A DNA stretch of 64,000 nt from Cannabis sativa. Taxonomy: Eukaryota; Streptophyta; Magnoliopsida; Rosales; Cannabaceae. Below, one piece after another: positions 43,533 to 55,946 of the stretch (its first letter is position 1; the number at the start of each line of letters is the position of its first letter). The translations under genes were made by a program, and so were the position numbers. Location of the stretch: positions 69,555,580-69,619,579 of the forward strand of contig NC_083610.1 of NCBI RefSeq assembly GCF_029168945.1, written 5' to 3'. The notes below the pieces were generated by a model. The model saw only the letters and a program-made list of their open reading frames with translations, had not been told where the DNA came from and did not search any database.

Positions 43533-45377
43533 TGTTGGAATTTATTTTACCAGGATCTAGATTTACTACCAAGTATGTTGATTATCATCCTAATATGAAT
43601 TCTAAAACAATGAAAATAAACACATATAAAGTTTAGAAAACCTTACAGTGGGTGCAGCGGAAATATTATGAGTCCTTCTATTCAGATCTCTAGCCCTTGA
43701 TTCCTTTCTGTAGCAGAGCATAATCAAGATCTGAATCTAGATCTTCTTTTCTCCTTCTTTGATGTAGAATTTCCATAGTCATACATACTATGATTGAGGT
43801 ACCACTTGATGTGTGTGGGCACTACTCATCACTCAAAGGAATTCGAAAAACAGAGAAGAAAAAGAGAGAGAGTGGCGGCTTCAGAAAGTTTGAGAAAATA
43901 ATCAGTAAAGTGTATATGAAACCTGAAGCCTTTACCTTCTATTTATAGAATACCACACAGGGTTAAAGTTGAATTATTTGGCATTTAAAAATGAAAAATA
44001 AAATGAGAAATAGAATCATAGGTGGCCGACCATACATTGAGGAAAACAAGCCTTCCACTTTTCCAACCTTCCTATTTCATCATTTCTAGTTTCCCATTTT
44101 CTCAAAGATTGCCAATTCTCTCTTTCAACTACATAAATGTCAAATCTAATTATTTAATAACTATAATTAATTATTAAATAATATATTGTCATTTATTTTA
44201 TTTATTAATCAAAGTTTCCCAATTAATAAATATACCCTTTAAACTCTCTATTTACTGTTTTACCCTTGCTTAGTGAAAATTCACAAAGTAGACATAGTCT
44301 AACTTTTAGAATTATAATTGATTAATTAAAATCAATTGACTGAGTCTTACAAGCAGTATGGTCTCAACTAGTATGGGGACCATGGGTCTATATAACCGAG
44401 CTTCCAATAAGTTGAACCGAATTTACCAAGTAAATTCCCTAACTTATTAATTCCTCATTGAATCCACACTTAGAACTTGGAATTGCACTCTCAGTCATAG
44501 AGAACGCTCTATATGTTCCATGATATAGACACGTCATTAGTTATCCATTGTTATAACCCTAATGTGATCAATGACCCTCTAATACATGATCTACATTGAA
44601 AAGCACTACTGTTACCGCTACACCTTCAATGTATTTTATCCTTAAAACACTTAACTCCGTATAAATGATATTTCAGCAAAGTGAAATGAGATCTCCACCA
44701 TTTATTTCTGTTTAGCCAAGCTCGAAGGATATCATCGTTTCACTTCTAAGTTCCTATAGAAGTTATAGATTCCATCTTTATGGTAGCGCTCCCACTCAAT
44801 TATACTATCATGTTCCCAAAATGTACGTATCACCCTGACCCAAAAGTAGGCTTAACTAACAAATCAAAGAACATGTATAGTACTCTTGAGATCGAACCTA
44901 CCCATATCAAGATTAAGGTCATTTGATCTAGGATCAACATGTGATATTAAATTGAATAGATATTACGGTAAGTTTTAATATATCTAATCAAAGTTCAATA
45001 TCGGTCCCTTCCGATGTATACTCCATACATCCGATACTGGTAAACTTTGCCAATGTCCTAGAAAGCACATAACAATTTTCCAAGGTGTACGAATACCTAT
45101 CGCTGATTATACCATGTCAGTCTAAATCCAGTGGTTTGACAAATCAGGGAGTAAACTTTTGAACATATAATTAAGATTATATTCCACTGTGCTGACAACA
45201 CTATAATCTTTAACAAACACATATGTTCTGGACTTAAAAAAAATTCATACATTATATACATATAATCATGAAATAAATCATGTGAACCATGCAACTTAAA
45301 ATGTTATTTTTGATCTTTATTAATAAGTAAATCTTATTATATTGAAATGAGTTTTATTTAGGGCACAAAACCCAACA
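43533..45377 (-). mobile_element. Solo LTR of the copia family, minus orientation
   Basis: 1845 bp, TGTTGGAATT...CCCAACA. The flanking 5-mers CCGAC (43528-43532) and TCGGC (45378-45382) share three bases and differ by two transitions, as for a decayed duplication. Similarity to the other LTRs is clear throughout. It seems the oldest of the three solo copies. Confidence 0.82.
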
Positions 45378-45382
45378 TCGGC

Positions 45383-45911
45383 CCCTCTGCGGACCTTTCC
45401 CTTTCGAGAAATCAAAGCATACTTTTTACAGACCTTGGGCTTTTTTGTACTTTTTGGGGAACGAGGTAGGATTTCTCTTAGGGTTTCCTTCTGAGGGATA
45501 CCGTATGGGGATTGGCTCCCTGTTCTTAGGCCATTGGGTACTTGGTGAAGACTCTTCTTATGTTTCCTCTAGTCCCGGAGGCATGGCCTAGGGATGCATG
45601 TGAATTCCAGCCGTTTCCATGGCCTTTTGCATGGCGACCATTATCTCTTGCATCCTCCTATTTTATTCCTTTTGCGCGGCTAGTTTGCCCTCATGATCAC
45701 CCGCTTTTTTTCTTAGCGCGAGTAATTCGATATAGCTACCATCATCATAAGCATCATACCCTTCTTGGTTTTCTTCGTACCCCTCGTCATTTGTTTTGTC
45801 TCGCTCTTCAGAACCCACGTTTACTCTTGAGGCTGCTTCTTTGTCCCCTTGATTCTGAGGATCTTGGGGGGACGAGGCTGACGTGTGTGGTTTCGAGTCT
45901 CCACCATTGTA
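45383..45911 (-). pseudogene. Tat-C gag, N-terminal part
   Basis: On the minus strand an acidic, helical stretch is readable (RVNVGSEERDKTNDEGYEEN, then YIELLALRKKAGDHEGKLAA and MVAMQKAMETAG) with two stops. This fits the N-terminal coiled-coil region of Tat gag, placed between primer site and capsid. Frames seen on the + strand here are shadows. Confidence 0.65.
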
Positions 45912-45916
45912 CTTTA

Positions 45917-47786
45917 TGTTGGAATTATTTTACCAGGATCTTAGATTTACTAACAAGTATGTTGTTTAACATTCTAAATATGAACTTCTAAAACGATATG
46001 AAATAAACACATATAAATTATGAGAAACCTTACAGTGGTTGCAGTAGAATATAATGTCTCCTTCCACTCAGATCTCTAACCCTTGTTCCTTCTGTCGCAC
46101 AGTATCACCAAGATCTGAGCCCGAATATCCTTCTCTTGAATCTGGATTCTTCACAATCTTCCACACTATGATTGAGGTACCACTTGATGTGTGTGGGCAC
46201 TCACTCACTCACTATAGGGTTCGGTTTTCAGAAGTGAAGAAGAGGAAGAGAGAGTGGCGGCTAGGTTTAGGAAGAAGGCACTCAGTTTTTCTTTGAAGGA
46301 ATAAGATGCATCATCTTTTTCCTGAAGCCATCACTACCTATTTATAGTCTACCACCTAGGGTTAGGTTAGATTTATTTGTCATTAAAATAATAAAAAACT
46401 AAATGATAAATAACCTACATATGTGGCCGGCCATGAAGAGGATAATGGACCCACTTTTGCAATTTTGCTGTTTTATCATTTATACATCTCATTTTCTCGA
46501 AAATGCTAATTTTCCAATTTAACCACTTAAATGCCAATTCCAATTATTTAATAACTAAAAATTAATTATTAAATAATATTCTCACTTAATATATTTATTA
46601 ATTAGACTATCTAAAGTCTCTTAATTAACAAATAAACCCTAGAAACTCTTTCTTCATAATTTAGCCCTTACTTAGTGAAAATTCATAAACTAGACATAGT
46701 CTAATTTTAGAATTATAATTGATTAATCAAAATCAATTATCTTAGTCTTACAAGTAGTATTGTCTCAACTAGTATGGGGACCATGGCCCTACATATTCGA
46801 GCTTCCAATAAGCAGACCAAGAACTTACCAAGTAAATGCACTGACTTATTAATTCCTTGTTGCATCCACGTATAGAACTTGGAATTGCACTCTCAGCTAT
46901 ATAGAACGCTCTATATATTCCACCATATAGATAAGCTATCAATTATACATTGTTATAATCCCAATAATCAATGATCATCTATAGATGATTTATATTGTAT
47001 AGAGATTAAATTACCGTTACACCCTTCAATGTATATTATCCTTAAAACACTTAGCCCCGTATAAATGATATTTCAGCGAACTGAAATGAGTACTCAACCA
47101 TTTGTCTCCGTTTAGCCAAGCTTGAAGGAAATCATCATTTCACTTCTATTTTCTAGATAGAAGCTATAGATTCCATATCTATGTTTAGCGCTCCCACTCA
47201 ATTGTACTACCATGTGCCCAAAATGTACGTATCACCCTGACCAAAAAGTAGGCTTAACTAACAAATCAAAGAGCATGTATAATACTACTGAGATTGAACC
47301 TAACCATATCAGGATTAAGATTATTTGATCTATTATCAACTAGGTGATATTGAATTGAATAGATATTACGGTAAGTTTAATATATTTGATTCAAAGTTCA
47401 ATATCGGTCCCTTCCGATGCATACTCCATGCATCCAACCCAAGCTTTACTTTAACCAATACTCTGGAAAGAACATATCACTTATCCAAGGTGCAAGTAAA
47501 CTATGTTGTAGATTGTCATATCAGTTAAACCCTGTGTACTAATAAATATATGAATATATATTTAGTCACATAATCTTGATTACTTTCCACTGTGCTGACG
47601 ACACAATAAACAAGAACATAAATGTGATAAGGGTTTTGATGAATTTATGAATCAAATAAACAAGTAAATGATAACATGAACCAAATCACACATAAATAAG
47701 TGATAAATACTTCTGTTTCTTTATTGATATTTAAAAGATAAAGATTACATTGAAATGGATTTTTATTTAGGGCATAAAACCCAACA
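45917..47786 (-). mobile_element. Solo LTR of the copia family, minus orientation
   Basis: 1870 bp, TGTTGGAATTATTTT...ACCCAACA, with a perfect CTTTA duplication (45912-45916, 47787-47791). No internal region. It lies in the Tat-C leader. Confidence 0.9.
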
Positions 47787-47831
47787 CTTTAAATCTTCTA
47801 TTGTCGTCCTCTTGAAAATGCTTCGTACAGC

Positions 47832-47850
47832 TCTCAATGAAAGCACCAAA
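47832..47850 (-). promoter_or_regulatory. Tat-C primer binding site
   Basis: On the minus strand TTTGGTGCTTTCATTGAGA begins one base inside the 5' LTR edge, where the primer site must lie. I do not identify the tRNA with certainty. It is not the initiator-Met type used by the other families here. Confidence 0.65.
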
Positions 47851-47851
47851 A

Positions 47852-48536
47852 TGTTGACCAAGGTTTTCGACAACCAAATATCTAACGTAATAATGAGAGC
47901 TGAGGGATAATTAGTGCGTGTAGTTTTTACGTGGTTCGAGCATTAATGAGCCATAGTCCACAAGTCTCTGTTATTAATGGGTGGGTATTTCTTAGAGAGA
48001 CTTTTCTTGGTGTCTTTTAGCAATTGGAGGGAAGAAGAAAAGGAGTAACTTGTCTTTAAGTGCCAACTATGGGCATGCACAAGTTCCTAGAAAGTACAAA
48101 ATAGGGCATGCATTACCTACGTAGTAGGCTGTTTAGGTTTTAGGTGAGATTAGCCTTCATCCCTTCTTAATTGATGTGATTCTTCATAATGGATCCATCA
48201 CTAGCTCCCTTAATTATCGTGTAATCGCCCAAAGCTGGGTTTATGACGTCTGATACATTCTATTATGGGTATTCCCAGACATTTTTCTCATGTCGCATTA
48301 AATGCGAAGTGACTATTTAACTACAGCTTTACTGGCCCGGAGAAGCTCATTCGCGCTTTAGCTCACCGAGAAGAAGATTGGCCTATTTGCTCATTTCCGG
48401 GAGTTGGCCATTAAACTGTACTTATTGGTTCTTGAGGAGGTTTGGGTGTCTTCAACTCATCTCCGAGTGACGTGCCTATACCTGCCACATGTTATACAGC
48501 AGCCGCCATGTATATTAGGAATAAAGCGGGGCAACA
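47852..48536 (-). repeat. Tat-C 5' LTR
   Basis: 685 bp, partner of 14492-15215. The outer end is GGGGCAACA at 48536, followed by AACAT, the likely duplication. It lacks about 45 bp present in the partner. Many differences between the copies point to an old insertion. Confidence 0.83.
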
Positions 48537-48541
48537 AACAT

Positions 48542-49140
48542 CAACTATTTAATGAGAGTGAATATTTGCTTGAAGTGCAAATGAATTATTCGGTAGAAAA
48601 AATATTTTGTGTAAGTGTTGTTTATAAAAAGATAAATTGTTGGTTCACATGTATATATAGTTTTGTATTGTTCAAAATACGTCGTGATTTGATTTTAAAA
48701 AAATACATATAAATAAAAATATATATTTTCCTTCTTACTTTTGCATATTTAAAAAAATGTCTTCATTTATTTTTTCTTCTTATTTTGGTGCATATTTAAA
48801 AAAAATATATAAATAAAAAATATTTAATTTTTTTAATTTGATAAGGTATATCGATATTAAGATATTTAAAATTAATACAAAACAAAATAAATAAATAAAT
48901 ATAATACCAACATTTAAGAGTGAAGACTTTATGTATCAAAGAAAATAAAAGTTTGAGGACTAATTTGACAAAAAAAATAAAGTTTGAGGATCAGTTTGTC
49001 AAAACTTATATAGTTTGGGGACTTATTTGTTAAAAAATAGAGTTTATGGACCAACTTACCAGAACTTATATAATTTAAGGACCTACGGTATAAATAAGCC
49101 TATGTTATGTATGAATTTTTATGATTTTCGTAAGTTATGC
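48542..49140. other. AT-rich flank right of Tat-C, no gene
   Basis: No coding signal. The left part is A/T runs; the right part holds a degenerate tandem repeat (48945-49105). It should join 14031-14491 if Tat-C is removed. Confidence 0.5.
48945..49105. repeat. Degenerate tandem repeat, about 31-35 bp, five copies
   Basis: The unit pattern is AGTTTGAGGACTAATTTG followed by CAAAA and AT-rich sequence. Copies begin near 48950, 48981, 49012, 49042 and 49070, each diverged. Such arrays are common at the edges of plant repeats. Confidence 0.7.
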
Positions 49141-49945
49141 CTGATAACAGTAGAATACAACGAATTGACTATTAAAGCCACTTAGATACGGTTGAGTATC
49201 TTAGAATTAGCGGGGCAAGAAAGTTAGATATTTAGAATGTTGAGATTAATCAGGGTTATAGTTTTTGACCATTTTACTCCTAGATTATTAAATTACTTCT
49301 GAGTGAAAAGGGCAAAATGGGTCATTTTGCTTTATGATCTATTATTAAAACTAATGAGAATTCTAAAGTTATCTAAGTTGATATTCTGATTTTACTAATT
49401 AGCAATTAGTTTTTATTTTATCTTTATCCTAACAAAAAGTCAAAATACAAAACCTTATCTTTCTCTTTCCTTCTTTCTTGTTCAGCCAAAGAAACCTAAG
49501 AAAAACCAAAGATTTTCAAACCAATTCAAGCTCAACTCAACAGGAATTCCTAGTAGTTGTCGGTGTTAACCAAGGAAAGCTTTGACTCTTATTTCTCTTT
49601 TAACTTTTAAGAAAAAAAGTTAGGTTGAGCATGCAATTTTGTGTTTTATTTGTGTCTGAGCTTGGGGGATTTAAGGTTTGTTTTGAGGGGTTGATTGTGA
49701 GTGTTTGTTTTTGTTTTGAGGCCCTTGTTATGGGTGAGCCATGTGTTGAGCAAGTTTGAGTTTTAAAACTCAAATCTTGCTCAATAATGACAAGTTTTAA
49801 TTCAATGCATTGATGTTGCATTTTTCAGTTGAAATATGTTTATTATGTGATTTCTAGGTGGTTTGGAGGTTTTGGTTCGCTTTCGGTAGAATTGGACTTG
49901 GAGTGATGTTTTTTGTGTTTTTTGTAGAAAAATGATGAACTATTT
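49141..49945 (+). repeat. LTR-like sequence, truncated, host of the next insertion
   Basis: It has the layout of the Tekay LTRs: AATTAGCGGGGCAAG, a TTTGACCATTTTACTCC segment, a TTTCTTGTTCAGCC part, then G/T-rich sequence. It is cut at 49945 by the minus-strand Tekay LTR (possible duplication TATTT at 49941-49945). Its start is not clear. Confidence 0.45.
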
Positions 49946-51878
49946 TGTAACGCCCGTATTTGTAAACTTGCTAAACCAAAATTAATCTTATCATATTATA
50001 ATTATATAACCTTATAGGTCGGGATCCCGAGTTTAAAACATAGTTAAAAATTACCTTTACAATATATAGTTACATAATAATTTTTTTCTTACAAAAAATA
50101 CAGGGCAGCTCAAAATATTATAAAACCGAAACCCTCCAGGTTGCACTGTCTCGATACGTACAATCCTTGCCAAGCTCAAACTCACTGCTCCTCCAGCTTA
50201 GCCTTTCCCTTACCTACACATGGTAGCAAACTGATGAGTCAACAGACTCAGTAAGATATGCATAACATATATAACAGTAATGATGTACCAACTTTATGCT
50301 TAAGCCGTCCTGAGCTCAATAATCGAGCCTGCCAAATGTTTAAGAACATTCTTAATGGAAGTACGACCACTATACCATATGCACTAAAGCACCAACTTTG
50401 TACTCGTGTTGGTAGGGTCGACCACTATACCATATGCACTAGAGTACCAATTTCGAACTCGTGTTGGTAGGGCCAATTTGTACTCCCAGGAGTTACCGAG
50501 TGTTGTACCACATGCACTAGAGTACCAATTCTGTACTCGTATTGGTAATACTGTAACTACTCTAAAATCCTACACTGTACTAACACCCCTAAACTACATC
50601 CTTGCTAGTGTTAGTAGTGTAAACAAATAATAACATACATTCATTCACATATATATGCTTTATGCTATCTTACCTCGTTTTCGTGCCCAGGTGTGCCGGT
50701 CAACCTGAGTGGAATTGCAGCTCGACATTTCATAGGGCCCTAAATCACATCATTTGTAATTTTGGTGAGAGACACGCTAAAACACTTCTCGGTGACTTTA
50801 AAATCAACTAGGAATAACAGTATCGATAAAAGACATGACCATACCCTAAAATCAACAATTTAGGGAAAACTAGGGTTCCTGGAAAAACCCTAACCGGTAA
50901 ACCGGTTAACCGGTTCACTGGGTTTCCTGAGGGCAAAACCGGTTAACCGATTTCTCAGGTCCCATAAAATCGGTAAACCTGTTTTGTGCAGAGATGAAAC
51001 CTTCCAGAACACTTGTACACACCACAATAGACCCAATCCAAGCAATAAAACTCCACAATGAGTCCAAAAAACAAAAACATCATTAAAGCACCAAGTAAGA
51101 GCTTACAAGCTTTAACTTGATCCCAACCTCTAATAATCAACTAATCCAACCTAAAATTGCATAGACAACCATAACTTAAAGTCAAAATATAACATCAAAC
51201 AAATCTAAATCACATAGCCCCTAAAACCATAACTCATGCAATATTTAAGCTAGAGCTTAAAGAAAACAAGGATAGAAACACTAGAGAATCATACCTTGAG
51301 TAGAGATCCTAAAACCTTGCTGAATTTCTTGGATTGAATCAAAAATAACCCCAAATTCCTACTGCTTCTAGGTGGCTCGAAAGAGAGAGGGAATTGAAGA
51401 GAGAGAAAAGAGATTCTAGGTTTCTCTAGCTTTTCCCTTAATAAAATAATCCAACCTAATTAAATCTAACTCAAAAAATGAAAAAGGAATCAGATCCTAT
51501 TGTCCACAAAATGCCAAAATAATAAATAAAAGGAAAAGTCCTTTTTACCCCTTTGACCAAACCAAAAGATAATTAATATTCAAGGGTATTTGGTCATTTC
51601 CAAACCCATAAGCTCCGATAACTCCAAAGCCTAACAATGACACCCCACTATTAAAATAATTCTATACCATACAGAACGTGACTCTCTAATGGCCCAACGT
51701 CGCTTTCCACTGCTACCGAACACAATCACAGAAAATGAGAAATTCAATTATAGCATAATTATTACATATTGAATTTAAATAATTTTTCAAAACATATAAA
51801 TCATAATTCATAACACAATATTGTAATTAACCCTAATTATTTAATAATCCAAAATATTGATCTTAAGATGTCGTTACA
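49946..51878 (-). repeat. 3' LTR of the minus-strand Tekay element
   Basis: 1933 bp from TGTAACGCCC to TCGTTACA. It aligns (reverse complement) with the LTR 55947-57860. It contains subrepeats (50370-50560) of ACCA(A)...GTACTCGTGTTGGTA type and a palindrome cluster (50893-50961). The polypurine tract lies at 51879-51892. Confidence 0.88.
50893..50961. repeat. Palindrome cluster with TTAA core in Tekay LTR
   Basis: A perfect 16-bp palindrome AACCGGTTAACCGGTT lies at 50900-50915. A shorter ACCGGTAAACCGGT overlaps it and a near-copy is at 50937-50952. It occupies the same LTR position as the clusters at 13803 and 56882. Confidence 0.88.
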
Positions 51879-51892
51879 ATTATCCCCCCGTT

Positions 51893-52653
51893 AAAAAGAT
51901 TTCTTCCCAAGTGGCTTCTTTCACTTTACTATTTCTCCAGAGTACTTTAACCAATGCTATGTTTTTGCATCGAATGACCTTCTCTTTTCTATCTAGAATT
52001 TGTACTGGTTGTTCGTCATAAGACAAGTCCGGTTGTAACTCCAATGCTTCATAACTCAGGATATCCATTGGATCAGATACGTACTTCTTCAATATCGAAA
52101 CATGGAATACATTATGGAAAGCTGACAATGATGGAGGTAAGGCTAACCGATAAGCCACATGTCTAACCTTCTCAAGTATTTCAAAAGGTCCTATAAACCT
52201 AGGACTTAGTTTACTTTTCTTTTCAAAGCGTCTGATTCCTTTCATTGGTCAAATACGCAGGAAAACATGATCTCCTGGTTGAAATGTAATGTCCCGACAC
52301 TTGGGGTCAGCATAACTTTTCTCCTTGCTCTGCGAGGCAAGCATCTGAGCTTTAATTTTGTTTATTGCCTCATTTGTTTTCTGAACTAATTTAGGGCCTA
52401 AATATTTCCGTTCTCCTATTTCGTCCCAATGAATTGGGGAACGAAATTTTCTGCCATAGAGCAGCTCATATGGAGCCATTCCTATGGTACTTTGATAACT
52501 ATTATTGTAGGAGAACTCAATCAAAGGCAAATACTTGCTACACGACCCTCCAAAATCCATGACACAAGCTCGTAATAAGTCTTTAAGTATTTTGATAGTT
52601 TACTCAGACTGTCCGCCTGTTTGAGGATGAAAGGTCGTGCTGAACTTCAGACT
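51893..52653 (-). pseudogene. Tekay integrase C-terminal part and chromodomain-like tail
   Basis: The minus strand reads FHPQT-GGQSE near 52620 (the catalytic Glu is kept, followed by a stop), then YLPLIEFSYNNSYQS and MAPYELLYGRKFRSP. A stop sits near 52247. The segment 52245-51880 has [29 protein letters not shown] and [17 protein letters not shown], the chromodomain-like end. It joins 54946 across the solo LTR. Confidence 0.83.
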
Positions 52654-52658
52654 AGTTC

Positions 52659-54940
52659 TGTAATACCCTGGAATTAGGAAATGGATTAGCAAAACCCTAA
52701 CTAGATAATTATGTATAATTGAGAAATTATATTATTATATAGTTCAATATATGTGAAATTATATGCATTTTATTATGTTAAGACCCCGTTGGTGAGCCAG
52801 GGGCATTTTATTAATTATAACCCGAGAAGGGTAAAATGATGAAATTAATTTAATTATGTGCTTAATAGAACTATATTATTATATAGTATGCATGTGTTGT
52901 CTTTTCAGGTGTGTTCTGACAGGTTGGCGCGGTATAGTCACAACCAGGTATTTCGGGCCGGACCGGGTTCGGGCCCGAAATGCAAATTGGATTGAATTAA
53001 TTGGCATTATATTTGATATTATGAAATCTAAAATTTATTTGGGAATTAATTGAGTGTGAAATGGCAATTTTGCCCTTGAAAATGTGTATGTATGATTAAT
53101 TGGCCCTAAGGGCATTTTGGTCATTTGACCCCTTATTATTGTATTTGGAAAATGGGATTTTATTAAGAAAATAAAAGTAATTTTCTGGTTATTTCCTTCT
53201 CTCGCCTGAACCCTTTCCCTCTCTCAAACCCTCTCAATTTTTGAGACTTGAATTTGGTGTGTTCTAGCTTGGATTAAGAGTGTTGATTGGGAAGAATTGT
53301 GTTGAAGATTGGGATTAAGCTTGTGCAAGGAATTAAGGTAGCTTCTTGCTGATTTATTTGAAATTAAATGCTGAAATTCTTAAGGTAAAAAGCATGTTCT
53401 TTGAGTTTTGAATGTTCTTGTTGCATGATGAGTGAATTGATGTTAATCTTGTGGAAATTGAGCTTCTATTTGTTATATGCTTTGTTGTTGAGCTTGGGCA
53501 GAGATTGTATGGTGATTCTAGGTTGGAATTCATGTTTTATTTTGTGTTCTTGCTGCTGAAAGTTGTGGTTAAGTATGCTTGTGAGATTCAAGAGCTTCAA
53601 TAGATGTTGTATGGAATTTTTGGGTCAAGTTTGGAGCTTGAAAGTTGTATATTGTAAAATCTGATTTTGGTTGTGGATTAATGCATGAATTTTGTGTTTT
53701 TATCCTCTGTTTTGGTTGGGGTTCGAAATCTAGGAAAAGTTGGCATGTTTAGGCCTTAAAAATAGAGTTTTTGGGTGTTCTGAACCCAGTCGTCGCGACG
53801 GGATTTTTTGGCCGTCGCGACTGGGTTTGGCAGTGAGAAAATATGTTTTTCCCGATTTTGTTTTGGCCATAACTTTTGACTCGGGACTCTGTTTGGGACG
53901 TTCTTTATACCGTTGGAAAGCTCTTTTCGAGCTCTATGTGATTATCTGTGATTTGGATCCCAATTTGATATTTTTGTGGAAGTGATTTTAGGGATTAACC
54001 GTATTTGTGTAGATCCCGGTATTGTGACTAGGATTACCGGCACCTGTTCAGGAGCACCCGGGGATTTGGAATCTCTACTATTGCGGGACAACAGGTAAGA
54101 CAGTGATTAGCACGTAGAGTATGCGCAGTGGCATTTATGTTGAGAATGATATGCATGAATGTTTACTAACAGGGATTAGGGTTATTACCCTAATAGGAAC
54201 AGTCTAATAGCCTAGGGTTATTACCCTAGTGATATATGTGTATAAATTCAATGCCATGTTAATTAAAATGAGATTTAAGGATTATGCGCTCAAGGCATAA
54301 TCAGGTTAGACTCGGTACTCATAACCGAGATGAACCACTTCTAAGGCCTTAATGTATTTAGACGTGTGAGAGCAACACGTGGGTCTACGTCATGTAGATT
54401 TAAATAGATGTGTGAGCGCAACACATAGGTCTACGCCACGTAGACATAAATGGGCATGTTGGTATAATAATCAGGTCTGTGTCATACAGACGTATGTGAA
54501 TGGCATATCTATTAAATAGTATGATGAGCATATTATATTTGTTGTGATTTATACTGTCTTGCTGGGCTTGGCTCACGGATGCTCTACTGTGCAGGAAAGG
54601 GTAAGTCAGTGGCTGATCAACCATGAGTTTGAGGAGCAAGACAAAGAATGTACATGTTCAAGCCATATCAGACCAAGAGGGTTAAGGGTCTATCAGTGAT
54701 GAACTTTTGAATTCTATTTTGCCGTTTAGGTCGGCTAAAAAGAAATGACTTGTACTAGCATTTGTAAATATTTTTGGGATCCCAACTATTTTGAAAGTTT
54801 AAATATATTACAAGTTTATTTTCATTCTGTTTAATATAAAAGTTTAAATTCTGCGCTATTTTGGTTAGTAATCCCGATTAGGGGATTAGGGTTTCATAAG
54901 CATTTTTGGGTAGCGTGCCTAACTATTTTAGGGCGTTACA
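52659..54940 (+). mobile_element. Solo LTR, Tekay-like, a different family
   Basis: 2282 bp from TGTAATACCC to GGGCGTTACA with a perfect AGTTC duplication (52654-52658, 54941-54945). It has no internal region. It shares end sequences with the Tekay LTRs but little else by eye. It carries a GC-rich hairpin (53785-53826), a palindromic TTATTACCCTAATAGG-type stretch (54180-54226) and a duplicated 40-bp block with CTACG/CGTAG arms (54358-54445). Confidence 0.87.
53785..53826. repeat. GC-rich hairpin in the solo LTR
   Basis: Arms CCCAGTCGTCGCGACGG and CCGTCGCGACTGGG are separated by 11 bases. Each arm also contains the palindrome TCGCGA. Confidence 0.85.
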
Positions 54941-54945
54941 AGTTC

Positions 54946-55946
54946 CCATGGACTTCTGTAAACTCACCCAAAATTTCGAGGTAAATTTAGGGTCTCTATC
55001 TGAGACAATAGACTTTGGTACCCCATGAAGGCGAACAATCTTTTTCACATACAAGTCAGCATACTGATCTACTGTATACGTTACCTTTACATGCCAGAAA
55101 TGAGCTGACTTTGTAAAGCGATCCACTAGGACCAAAACTGAGTCGTACATTCCTGTGGTCCTGGGCAAACCAAACACAAAATCCATTGCAATGTCCTCCC
55201 ACCTCCATTCTGGAAGTGATAATGGCTGAAATAATCTTGCTAGTCGCTGATGTTCTACTTTAATTTGCTGGCAGGTTAGGCACTTGGTCACATAATCCAC
55301 CACATCCCTTTTCGTTCCGTACCACCAGAAATAAGGCTTTAGATCTTGATACATCTTGGTAGTTCCCGGAGACAATGAGTAAGGGGTAGTGTGAGCTTCA
55401 TCCAAAATTTCTTTCTTAAGCTCAGTATTACTGGGAACACACACTCGAGATTTAAACAACAACATCCCACTACTAGAGATCAAAAATTCCTTAGCTTTGC
55501 CTGCTAAGACATCTTCTCAAGTTTTAAGCAGTTTAAGGTCTTGTAGTTGTGCCATTCTAATCCTTTCCAACAAGTCTGACTGAAGTGTCACATTATGCAA
55601 TTTCCCAATCACAAACTCAATATTTTCCCTAGACATATCCAAGGCTAACTGAGGAGAAATCATTACCATATTGAAAGTCGAATCAGGTCCTTTCCAACTC
55701 AAGGCATCTTCCACAACATTTGCCTTTCCAGGGTGATACAAGATTTCACAATAGTCTTTCACTAACTCTAACCACCGCCTTTGTCTCATGTTCAGATCTT
55801 TTTGAGTGAAAAAGTACTTGACCTTTTTGTGGTCAGTATAAATCTCACAACATTCACCATATAAGCAGTGTCGCCAAATCTTCAGGGCAAACACCACTGC
55901 TGCAAGTTCCAGGCCATGAGTTGGATAGCGCTGCTCAAAATCTTTC
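54946..55946 (-). pseudogene. Tekay RNase H end and integrase N-terminal and core parts
   Basis: The frame 55969-55517 has [34 protein letters not shown] and [16 protein letters not shown] (one residue lost) of RNase H, then the pol linker. The frame 55483-54946 has the zinc finger with HTTPYSLSPG and CLTCQQIKVEHQ intact, then MDFVFGLPRT and [10 protein letters not shown] with both catalytic Asp residues. A stop lies near 55515. It is cut at 55946 by the next Tekay insertion. Confidence 0.85.

Larger units (their letters stand above)
14492..48536 (-). mobile_element. Second Tat-lineage element (Tat-C), minus strand, heavily nested
   Basis: LTRs start TGTTGACC at 14492 and 47852. In the minus direction the order is 5' LTR, primer site, gag, protease, RT, RNase H, second RNase H, integrase, antisense ORF, polypurine tract, 3' LTR. 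The flanking 5-mers CACAT and AACAT differ by one base, as expected for an aged target duplication. Inserted within it are a copia element (21006-38078) and three solo copia LTRs (41142-42920, 43533-45377, 45917-47786). All coding parts carry stops and frameshifts. Without insertions the element would be about 11.5 kb. Confidence 0.87.
49946..55946 (-). mobile_element. Tekay element, minus strand, continues beyond a nested insertion
   Basis: The 3' LTR (49946-51878), polypurine tract, integrase with chromodomain-like tail, and RNase H are present in minus order. It is interrupted by a solo LTR at 52659-54940 and, in RNase H, by the + strand Tekay element at 55947. The rest lies past the window end. 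Coding parts carry several stops. Confidence 0.88.

Noticed and set aside
45542..45991. 149-codon + strand ORF
   Set aside because: It runs out of Tat-C gag into a copia LTR and crosses an insertion boundary, so it is not a gene; the minus strand holds the gag N-terminal part.
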